Source of the DNA: Myxococcaceae bacterium | GTDB lineage: Bacteria; Myxococcota; Myxococcia; Myxococcales; Myxococcaceae | Assembly (NCBI GenBank): GCA_018262385.1 | Contig: JAGSPQ010000277.1 | Coordinates: forward strand, 1-5,933 | Direction of reading: 5' to 3' | Length of the DNA: 5,933 nucleotides | Shown here: piece after piece, positions 1 through 4,814 of the stretch | Layout of the letters: the number at the start of each line of letters is the position of its first letter | Numbering within the stretch: position 1 is the first letter of the stretch | Notes under the pieces: generated by a model | What the model was told of the DNA's origin: nothing | The model's input: the letters and a program-made list of their open reading frames with translations, nothing else | Databases searched by the model: none | Program-made: the position numbers and the translations under genes

Positions 1-353
1 TCGAACAGCGCCCGGTACCGGGCCTCGTTCTCGCGCGCCTGCTCCTCGGCCCGCCTGCGATCGGTGATGTCGCGGCTGACGCCCACCAGCGAAACCGGCC
101 GGCCCTTCGCGTCGCGCACCAGCTTGCGGCTGTCGCTGAACCACCGGTACTCGCCGCTCTTCACCTTCCACCGGTACTCGGCGGCATCTGGGACGTCGTG
201 ACCCGCGGCCACCTCCCGCTGCTGCCGGCTCGAGCGCTCGCGATCCTCCGGGTGGATCCGTTGGGTGATCTCTTCCTCGGTGAAGTCGTTGAGCTCTTCG
301 GCAGTGAACCCGGTCAGCGCGATCTGGCCGGGGCTCGCGAAGACGTACCGCCC
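1..353 (-). pseudogene. Out-of-frame continuation of the PAS sensor: truncated fourth PAS domain and linker into a fifth
   Basis: Read on the minus strand from about 353 down to the left edge, one frame stays open for 117 codons. It starts GRYVFASPGQIALTGFTAEE, has the PAS signature IHPEDRE and the PAC-like segment EYRWFSDSRKLVRDAKGRP, and ends VSRDITDRRRAEEQARENE followed by ARYRALF, the usual lead-in to another PAS domain. This frame differs from that of the upstream sensor ORF, which stops at 314. The domain begins at its second beta-strand: the first ~25 residues, usually of the type 'RYRALVENSPDGILVVDRD', are missing. It has no start codon or ribosome binding site of its own, so it is best read as the displaced 3' part of the same gene after a deletion whose length is not a multiple of three. 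The gene runs off the window, so a HisKA/HATPase part cannot be seen. Confidence 0.75.
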
Positions 354-1669
354 TCCTCGCTCGCGCGCACCGCCTCCTCGACCCGCCGCTGCTCGGTCGT
401 GTCCACCACCACCACCACCCCGCCGACCGTCCGCCCCTCGCCATCGCGAATCGGGGCCGCGACCTGGGTGATCGTCGCCAGCCCGCTGCCATCGCACTTC
501 TCGATTTCGACCCGGCCGCTGCTCACGATCTCCCCGCTCTCGAGCGCCCGGGCCAGCGCCCACTCGCCCGGCGCCACCGGCTCACCGGTGTCCACCCAGC
601 GGCCTCGCCACTGCGCGTAGTCCTTCAGCCGCGTCGACTTCGGCGGGCTTCCCCAGATGCGGTCGAGCGCGGCGTTGGTCTGGATCAGCTTGCCGTCCGC
701 GTCGGCGATCGCGATCCCCGAGGGGAGCGCCTCGAGCACCGCCATCAGCCGGCGACGCTCGAGCTCGGCCTCCTCCAGCGCACCCCGCAGCACCTCGGCG
801 GCCCGGGTCCGTTCAGTGACGTCGCGGGAAATCCCGAGCAGGCCGATGATCCGGCCTCTGTCGTCGCGGTACGCCGACTTAACGGAATGCCAGACCCGGC
901 GCGTCCCGTCAGGAAGCGGCAGGTGCTCCTCGACCTCGATCGGACTGCCGCTCTCCATCACCCGGCGATCGTTCTCCATCAATCGCCGCGCCGCGTCCTT
1001 GTCGTCGAGGAACTCGAGGTCGGTCTTGCCGAGCACCTGTTCGGCCGGCCTGCCGACCGCCGCGAGCATCGCCGGGTTGGCGAACAGCACCCGGCCGCGC
1101 AGGTCCTTCGCGAAGATCCGGTCGGGCAACGAGTCGCTGATCGCGTGCAGCAGGGCGGTGCGCTCGGTGAGCGGGCGGACGCGCTCGGTGGTCTCGAGGA
1201 AGGCGTTCAGCGCCCCGACGACCCGCCCATCCTCTTCCTGGATCGGGGTGAAGGAGTAGGTGAACCAGGCCTCCTCTTCCTCGCCCTCGCGCCGCAGCAC
1301 GAAGCGCTCGTCGTCGTGGTGGGTCGACTCGCCATGCTGGATCACCTGCTCGAGCTCGGGGCCCAGCCGATCCCACAGCTCGGGCCACACCTCCCGTGCC
1401 GGGCGGCCCAGCGCCCACGGGTGCCGGTCGGAGCCGAGCACCGCCGGATACCGCTCGTTGTAGATCAGCACCAACTCCGGGCCGGCCCAGACGGTCATCG
1501 GGAAGCGGGCGCCCAGGCACATCCTCACCGCCAGCCGAAGGCTCCGGGGCCAGTCGGCCGCCGGGCCCAGCGCGGTGGCGCTCCAGTCGATCGCCCGGCA
1601 GCGGGCGCGGATCTCACCCGGCCCCGCAAAGAGCGGATCCTGCGACGGGTTCTGCGGGCTGGTCCTCAC
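314..1669 (-). CDS. Multi-PAS sensory protein, probably the N-terminal part of a hybrid or simple histidine kinase, frameshifted
   Basis: Three PAS domains follow each other. PAS1 (about nt 1620-1180) is the type with the 'DWSATALGP..WP.SLR' and 'HPWALGRPAREVWPE' signatures that opens many signalling kinases. PAS2 (about 1165-790) has KTDLEFLDD and ends GISRDVTERTR. PAS3 (about 745-370) has DTGEPVAPGEWALARAL and ends VVVDTTEQRR. Each ends in a DxTE(R/Q) linker helix. No kinase, GGDEF or methyl-accepting domain is visible; such an output should lie left of the window. The frame stays open up to an ATG at 1792, but those extra ~41 residues look non-protein-like. I chose the GTG at 1669 (or 1672), which has GAGG at 1679-1676. 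The last 12 codons (GGTSSRAPARSR) are read out of frame after the break near 350, so the product as encoded is truncated. The ligand is not predictable; the sequence looks cytoplasmic, with no transmembrane segment. Confidence 0.8.
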   Translation of the reverse strand: MRTSPQNPSQDPLFAGPGEIRARCRAIDWSATALGPAADWPRSLRLAVRMCLGARFPMTVWAGPELVLIYNERYPAVLGSDRHPWALGRPAREVWPELWDRLGPELEQVIQHGESTHHDDERFVLRREGEEEEAWFTYSFTPIQEEDGRVVGALNAFLETTERVRPLTERTALLHAISDSLPDRIFAKDLRGRVLFANPAMLAAVGRPAEQVLGKTDLEFLDDKDAARRLMENDRRVMESGSPIEVEEHLPLPDGTRRVWHSVKSAYRDDRGRIIGLLGISRDVTERTRAAEVLRGALEEAELERRRLMAVLEALPSGIAIADADGKLIQTNAALDRIWGSPPKSTRLKDYAQWRGRWVDTGEPVAPGEWALARALESGEIVSSGRVEIEKCDGSGLATITQVAAPIRDGEGRTVGGVVVVVDTTEQRRVEEAVRASEEGGTSSRAPARSR

Positions 1670-1675
1670 CACGCA

Positions 1676-1679
1676 CCTC
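1676..1679 (-). promoter_or_regulatory. Ribosome binding site that supports the GTG start of the PAS sensor
   Basis: GAGG on the minus strand lies 6 nt before the GTG at 1669-1667. It favours this start over the ATG at 1792, whose extra N-terminus resembles no PAS protein part. The tandem GTG at 1672 is also possible. Confidence 0.45.
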
Positions 1680-1794
1680 GCGCGTCCCGCCCGGTCCACA
1701 TCGCGCCGGCCGAGGCCGCTTCCAAGGCTTAGGTATTCGCCAGGCTCATCCGAGGCACGCGATGTTGAGGCGCCTGGCTTGATCTGGGTCAATT

Positions 1795-1827
1795 GGGCCG
1801 GTCCCCCCGGCTGCTAGCCACCGGCCC
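1795..1827. promoter_or_regulatory. Nested inverted repeat (hairpin) upstream of the Cys-repeat peptide gene
   Basis: GGGCCGGT (1795-1802) and ACCGGCCC (1820-1827) are perfect 8-bp inverted copies. Inside the 17-nt loop lies a second pair, GGCT (1809-1812) and AGCC (1816-1819), after a run of six C. AATT sits outside both arms (1791-1794, and 1830-1833 with a 2-nt offset). It lies between the divergent PAS sensor and the peptide ORF, 23 nt before the peptide's ATG and clear of its ribosome binding site. It could be a regulator binding site, a 5' leader hairpin, or a leftover terminator; there is no U-tract, which argues against the last. Confidence 0.45.
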
Positions 1828-1841
1828 GGAATTCCAACCCC

Positions 1842-1845
1842 GGAG
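1842..1845 (+). promoter_or_regulatory. Ribosome binding site of the Cys-repeat peptide
   Basis: GGAG lies 5 nt before the ATG at 1851. It is one of the clearest Shine-Dalgarno sequences in the window, where several other genes have none. It supports translation of a small ORF that length cut-offs would miss. Confidence 0.6.
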
Positions 1846-1850
1846 CCGCG

Positions 1851-2021
1851 ATGAACGCCGAAATCGTCTTCAACGAGCACGATGAGAACCTGGTCACCGA
1901 CAAGCCCCACTGCGGCGGCTGCGAGTTCGGCTCGGAAGTCACCGACAAGCCTCACTGCGGCGGATGTGAGTTCGGCTCGGAAGTCACCGACAAGCCCCAC
2001 TGCAGCGACTGCCAGACGTAG
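1851..2021 (+). CDS. Short tandem-repeat peptide with three HCxxC motifs; candidate RiPP precursor or small metal-binding peptide
   Basis: A 56-residue ORF with an ATG start and GGAG at -9. It begins with an acidic, Cys-free stretch of about 14 residues (MNAEIVFNEHDENL). Then follow two full copies and one partial copy of the unit VTDKPHCGGCEFGSE; the third reads VTDKPHCSDCQ and the peptide ends in T. All six cysteines are in C-x-x-C pairs, each preceded by His (residues 20-24, 35-39, 50-54). There is no signal peptide or membrane segment. A Cys-free leader followed by repeated identical cores is the layout of multi-core ribosomal peptide precursors, and the adjoining radical SAM-like relic fits that reading. 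The HCxxC pairs could instead bind Zn, Cu or Fe. The two full copies differ only at synonymous positions, which supports a real coding sequence. I do not recognise a named family. The coding call is fairly safe; the function is inference. Confidence 0.7.
   Translation: MNAEIVFNEHDENLVTDKPHCGGCEFGSEVTDKPHCGGCEFGSEVTDKPHCSDCQT
1893..2015 (+). repeat. 45-bp in-frame tandem repeat, 2.7 copies, coding for VTDKPHCGGCEFGSE
   Basis: Copies lie at 1893-1937, 1938-1982 and 1983-2015 (partial, 33 bp). Copies 1 and 2 differ at three bases, all third codon positions (CCC/CCT, GGC/GGA, TGC/TGT). Copy 3 differs from copy 1 at three bases, all of which change the residue (G to S, G to D, E to Q), while His and both Cys are kept. 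The unit length is a multiple of three, so copy number can change without breaking the frame. Confidence 0.9.
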
Positions 2022-2215
2022 TCGATCAGGTCCGGGCGAAGGGGCTCCGCGCGCTGCTGTTCACCAACGGCACCGTGATCACCGAGCGGATCGCCGCGCG
2101 CCTGGCCCAGAGCGGGGTCGCCCGGACAGCTCGCGCCCCGCCGCGCGTCGGCCGCCCCGGCAGTGCGCTGATTTCGGTCAGCCGGCTGCGCTTCAAGCGC
2201 AACACCCCGGAATGA
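2018..2215 (+). pseudogene. Relic of a radical SAM (peptide maturase-like) enzyme gene
   Basis: Starting across the stop codon of the repeat peptide, the frame beginning GTA at 2018 reads VVDQVRAKGLRA, then LLFTNGTVITERIAARL, then AQSGV. This resembles the third-to-fourth strand region of the radical SAM barrel, where families with SPASM domains typically read 'GL.v.l.TNGtlit.e.a..L...gv'. After about residue 36 the likeness ends; the rest (ARAPPRVGRPGSALISVSRL and so on) runs to a TGA at 2213 and is unrecognised. There is no start codon, no CxxxCxxC cluster motif, and the rest of the barrel is missing, so it cannot be a working enzyme. It begins immediately after the peptide gene, where a maturase gene would be expected, so a deletion probably removed the intergenic space and the 5' end. 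The match was made by eye on about 30 residues; chance resemblance is possible but not likely. Confidence 0.55.
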
Positions 2216-2230
2216 CAACATTAATTCCGG
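2207..2230. repeat. Perfect 7-bp inverted repeat at the end of the radical SAM relic
   Basis: CCGGAAT (2207-2213) and ATTCCGG (2224-2230) surround a 10-nt AT-rich loop. The left arm overlaps the final codons of the relic and the right arm lies 18 nt before the peptidase start. It could be an operator for the peptidase gene or a weak terminator; no T-run follows. The surrounding GACAACATTAATT is the most AT-rich spot near here and may be part of the peptidase promoter, but I see no convincing -35/-10 pair. Confidence 0.35.
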
Positions 2231-2248
2231 ACCGCTCGACAATGAAGC

Positions 2249-2776
2249 ATGACGATCAAGACCGGTGACCGCGGCGCCGCAGTTCGAACCCTCCAGGAGC
2301 AGCTTCGCAGCCGCGGCTTCAACCCCGGCGGCACCGACGGCGTCTTCGGCGCGCGCACCGCCGACGCGGTCCGTCAATTCCAGTCGGCCAATGGGCTCTC
2401 GGTCGATGCCCAGGTCGGCCGCGACACCCAGCGCGCGCTCACCGCCGCCCGCAACCGCGACTCGTTCGAGCCCGCCACCCGCACCAACCGGACTGACCGG
2501 ACCGCCCCCACCCAGCGCCGGGGCGAGGCGCCGTACCGGGAGATGAAGCGGTTCGCCGAAGAGCGCGGCTTCACCGTCACCTCCACCACCGGCGGCCGCC
2601 ACCTCGGGCGGGCGCACCGCGAAGGCCGGGCGGTCGACGTTCGCACCCGCGATCACACCACCGCCCAGGGCGACGCGCTGATCCGCCAGGCGCGCGCGGC
2701 CGGCTACACCGTGATCGACGAGCGCCGCGGCGGCAACGCGGCCTGGAGCGGGCCGCACATCCACATCCAGCGGTAG
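2249..2776 (+). CDS. Peptidoglycan-binding domain plus M15/LAS-type zinc peptidase (cell-wall hydrolase)
   Basis: 175 residues. Residues 4-66 form a PG_binding_1 domain (GDRGAAVRTLQEQLRSRGF, TDGVFGARTADAVRQFQ). A polar Arg/Thr/Pro linker spans about 67-92. Residues 93-175 form a small LAS-fold domain of the D-Ala-D-Ala carboxypeptidase/endolysin type: H123-x2-G-x-A-x-D130 (HREGRAVD) supplies two zinc ligands, the final GPHIHIQR (H170-x-H172) the third, and D157 or E158 is the likely catalytic acid. It probably cleaves peptide bonds in peptidoglycan stems or cross-links. There is no signal peptide, lipobox or TM segment, so export would need another route, as for phage endolysins. The ATG at 2249 has no clear Shine-Dalgarno sequence; an out-of-frame ATG at 2242 opens an 8-codon ORF overlapping the start. 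The gene converges on the PilZ gene with 6 bp between stops. Family assignment is firm; substrate and role are inferred. Confidence 0.88.
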   Translation: MTIKTGDRGAAVRTLQEQLRSRGFNPGGTDGVFGARTADAVRQFQSANGLSVDAQVGRDTQRALTAARNRDSFEPATRTNRTDRTAPTQRRGEAPYREMKRFAEERGFTVTSTTGGRHLGRAHREGRAVDVRTRDHTTAQGDALIRQARAAGYTVIDERRGGNAAWSGPHIHIQR

Positions 2777-2782
2777 CTCACC

Positions 2783-3937
2783 TCACCGGCGGTGCAGATC
2801 CGGCTGCTTCCGGGTCGCCGAGCGCTCGAGGGCGTTCTCCGCCGTGATCAGCTTCGCCTTCAGCCGCGCCAGCTCGGCGGTCACCTTCTTCGTCTCGGCC
2901 TCCGCGGCCTGCTGGGCAGCGCGGGCCTCGGCGATCGGCGCTTCGGCGGCGCTGCGAATCGCCCGTTCCTTGTTGAGCGCGGTCTGGGCCTCCATCGCCT
3001 TGCGGTTGGCGGCGACCAGCTCCTCGCGAGATCGGCGCAGGGCCGCGGTGTCGGCGACCACGTCGTTGGCTTCCTTCCGCGCGGCCTCGGCGTCGGCGCG
3101 GGCGTGCGCCGCCTCGTTCTCGAACCGGCGCAGCTTCGCTTCGAGGCCGGCGACCGCGGCGATCGCCTCGAGCGTCCGCCGCTGCTCCTGCTCGAGCATC
3201 TCGGTCGAGGTGGCCCGCTCCAGCTTCAGCGCCGCCGCGTCCTCCGCGCGCTCCAGCTGCCGCGCGGCGGCCTCTTTCTCGACGGCGGTGCGCGAGGCGG
3301 CCAGCGCCGCTTCTCCCAGCACCACCTGCCCGAGCGCCGCGTCGAGCTTCGACTTCAGCTTCGCGGCGTCCGCCCGCAGCTGGTCGGCCTCGGCGAGCAC
3401 CGCCTCGTACATCGTGCGGCCCTTCTGGATCGCCTCGTCCCGCTTCTTCACCAGGATCCGCAGGTACTCCGAGCGCTCGTCCGGCGAGCCCAGCCGCGGC
3501 GGGCGGGGATCCGGCCCGGAGGCGAACGGATCCTCGGTCGAGCGGAGAACCGCAGGGGAACCCGGCGCCGACGCCCGGCCGGGGGGAAGCGGCGGCGGCT
3601 GGTTGTTGCGCGCGTCGACCGAGGCGATCAGCTTCTCCATCGCCTCCGCCACCGCGGTGCTCATCGGCTCGAACGCGACCCCGATCCCTTCCGGCAGCTC
3701 GTGGACCACGTGCCCGGTGAGCTGAACCGACCTGGTGCCCGACTGGCGCAGCGTGATCTCGAGCGTCCCCCGGGCCGGAGCGCGGGCGCCGGTGAGCAAC
3801 ATCCCGCCCGTCGAGATGTTCTGCACCGTGTAGGAGGTGACGCCCCCGCGGCCCTGGACGTCCGCGGTCACCTCGCGGGCAGTCACTCGCCGGTGCTTGC
3901 GGCGGGTCCGGCCACCTTCCTTTTCGGGGTCCGACAC
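2783..3937 (-). CDS. PilZ domain protein with long C-terminal coiled coil, likely a c-di-GMP effector
   Basis: 384 residues from the GTG at 3937. Residues ~11-105 are a PilZ domain: R13-K-H-R-R17 gives the RxxxR motif and N40-I-S-T-G-G45 the (D/N)xSxxG motif, so both c-di-GMP-contacting motifs are intact. It continues with the beta-barrel strands (GTLEITL, VQLTGHVVH, GIGVAFEPM). A Pro-rich linker (about 112-152) leads to a continuous Ala/Glu/Arg/Lys-rich helix from ~155 to ~375, a predicted long coiled coil, with a short basic tail. This PilZ-plus-coiled-coil layout is common among myxobacterial paralogues and may act in motility or polar assembly; that role is inference. The frame stays open up to 5020, but upstream of 3937 it is antisense to the divergent operon and is not protein-like. 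The start has a box CGCTACGCT 8 nt upstream, perhaps giving a leaderless or near-leaderless mRNA. No signal peptide or TM segment is seen. Confidence 0.88.
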   Translation of the reverse strand: MSDPEKEGGRTRRKHRRVTAREVTADVQGRGGVTSYTVQNISTGGMLLTGARAPARGTLEITLRQSGTRSVQLTGHVVHELPEGIGVAFEPMSTAVAEAMEKLIASVDARNNQPPPLPPGRASAPGSPAVLRSTEDPFASGPDPRPPRLGSPDERSEYLRILVKKRDEAIQKGRTMYEAVLAEADQLRADAAKLKSKLDAALGQVVLGEAALAASRTAVEKEAAARQLERAEDAAALKLERATSTEMLEQEQRRTLEAIAAVAGLEAKLRRFENEAAHARADAEAARKEANDVVADTAALRRSREELVAANRKAMEAQTALNKERAIRSAAEAPIAEARAAQQAAEAETKKVTAELARLKAKLITAENALERSATRKQPDLHRR

Positions 3938-3945
3938 TGGGCCCC

Positions 3946-3954
3946 AGCGTAGCG
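3946..3954 (-). promoter_or_regulatory. Putative -10 box of the PilZ gene (CGCTACGCT)
   Basis: TACGCT (3951-3946 on the minus strand) fits TAnnnT and lies 8 nt before the GTG start. The same 9-mer, with one change, precedes the divergent operon. GGGG between the box and the start could act as a weak ribosome binding site. No -35 hexamer is convincing. Confidence 0.4.
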
Positions 3955-4021
3955 GGCCCGGTTCCACCCGGGAAGGATGCTGCCAGGTCAGGCACGCGCG
4001 CGACGCGTCCTGCTCCCCCGC

Positions 4022-4030
4022 CGCTATGCT
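4022..4030 (+). promoter_or_regulatory. Putative -10 box of the zinc-finger/OCD-like/lipoprotein operon (CGCTATGCT), leaderless layout
   Basis: TATGCT (4025-4030) matches 4 of 6 bases of TATAAT and ends 6 nt before the GTG at 4037, so the transcription start should fall at or next to the start codon. The bases before GTG (CTCCACCC) contain no Shine-Dalgarno sequence, which agrees with a leaderless mRNA. Confidence 0.45.
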
Positions 4031-4036
4031 CCACCC

Positions 4037-4810
4037 GTGACGCCAGCCGAAGCGCGCTGTCCCAACCATCCCCAGATGCCGGCGCTCGGCAACTGCCAGC
4101 GCTGCGGCACCTTCTTCTGCGCCGGCGATCGCCGCGACGTCGACGGGGTCGCCTACTGCGCGCCGTGCGGCAACCGCCCCGACGTCGACTGGATCGAGGC
4201 CTACCGCCAGTCGCTGCTCGGCCGGCGCGACGGGTGGGCCTGGCTGTTCGGCTTCTCCGCGATCGGCTACCTGATCTTCTCGGCCAACCTCGCCGCGAAC
4301 GGCTCGGGCGCACTGAAGCTGTTGGCGATCCCCACCCTCGGCAGCGCGATCACCGGGGGCCTCTTCTTCTTCGGCAAGCCGGTCGCCCGGATCCTGCTCG
4401 TGGTCAGCACCCTCTTCTGGGGCTCGGTTCAGCTCTACCTGCTCGGCGCCTGGGGCCTGCTGCCCACCCTGTTCTCGCTCGCGTTCGTCGCCACCGCGCT
4501 CACCACCCCCCGCAACCGGCTCTTCTTCCGGCTCGAGGTCTCGCGCAGCCGCTTGAAGAAGGACTACCAGAAGCTGGCCGACAACCGGCTGGCGCGAAAC
4601 GCCTTCGGGCTGGGGCTGCTCGCCCTGCTGCTGCCGGTGCTCGGGCCGCTGGCGATCATCGCCGGGGTGGTCGCGTTCAAGCGGGTCGACCCGAAGGCGC
4701 GCCCGCCGATCGGAAACGGCGGCTACGCGATCGCCGGAATCGCCCTCGGCGTGCTCAGCCTCGGGGTGGGCGCGCTCTGGCTCACCCTCGGCATCCGCGG
4801 CCAGCTCTGA
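4037..4810 (+). CDS. Zinc-finger (B-box-like) polytopic membrane protein with DUF4190-like C-terminus
   Basis: 257 residues. The N-terminus holds a Cys/His cluster, C8-x2-H11, C20-x2-C23, C28 and C41-x2-C44, spaced like a B-box-type zinc finger. About six hydrophobic segments follow: roughly 67-86, 92-112, 117-136, 138-156, 187-215 and 228-250. The last pair, with RNAFGLGLLALLLPVLGPLA and GGYAIAGIALGVLSLGVGAL, resembles the DUF4190 two-helix unit. A basic loop (about 158-186) separates it from the first four helices. The start is the GTG at 4037: an in-frame ATG at 3977 would add residues encoded in the divergent promoter region, and the zinc finger normally sits at the very N-terminus. The function is unknown; cytoplasmic zinc finger and membrane anchoring are inferred from sequence. 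It is first in an operon, with 4 nt between its TGA and the next ATG. Confidence 0.82.
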   Translation: MTPAEARCPNHPQMPALGNCQRCGTFFCAGDRRDVDGVAYCAPCGNRPDVDWIEAYRQSLLGRRDGWAWLFGFSAIGYLIFSANLAANGSGALKLLAIPTLGSAITGGLFFFGKPVARILLVVSTLFWGSVQLYLLGAWGLLPTLFSLAFVATALTTPRNRLFFRLEVSRSRLKKDYQKLADNRLARNAFGLGLLALLLPVLGPLAIIAGVVAFKRVDPKARPPIGNGGYAIAGIALGVLSLGVGALWLTLGIRGQL

Positions 4811-4814
4811 CCCG

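Noticed and set aside
403..420. Run of CCA triplets as a cause of the PAS frame break
   Set aside because: The run encodes VVVVV in frame, and the reading frame is still correct for about 20 codons beyond it; the break lies near 350.
887..1732. 281-residue plus-strand ORF opposite the PAS sensor
   Set aside because: The product is His/Arg/Pro-rich and without recognisable domains, while the minus strand carries three clear PAS domains; it is a high-GC antisense shadow.
1774..1800. Sigma-54 or sigma-70 promoter in TGGCTTGATCTGGGTCAATT
   Set aside because: The GG and GC spacing of -24/-12 elements is not met (GT replaces GC), and no -10 lies at a proper distance from TTGATC or, on the other strand, TTGACC.
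1746..2000. Minus-strand ORF with a repeated LVGDFRAEL motif
   Set aside because: The repeat is only the reverse complement of the plus-strand 45-bp repeat. The plus frame has the ribosome binding site and silent-only differences between copies.
1893..2015. CRISPR-like array
   Set aside because: The repeats are directly adjacent with no spacers, and the 45-bp period keeps an open reading frame.
1882..2268. 128-residue plus-strand ORF over the repeat and the relic
   Set aside because: Out of frame with the HCxxC peptide, with Ser/Ala/Arg-rich shadow composition; its only support is the absence of stops in GC-rich DNA.
2777..2782. Bidirectional terminator between the convergent peptidase and PilZ genes
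   Set aside because: Only 6 bp separate the stops, and no stable stem with a T-run is seen across the junction.
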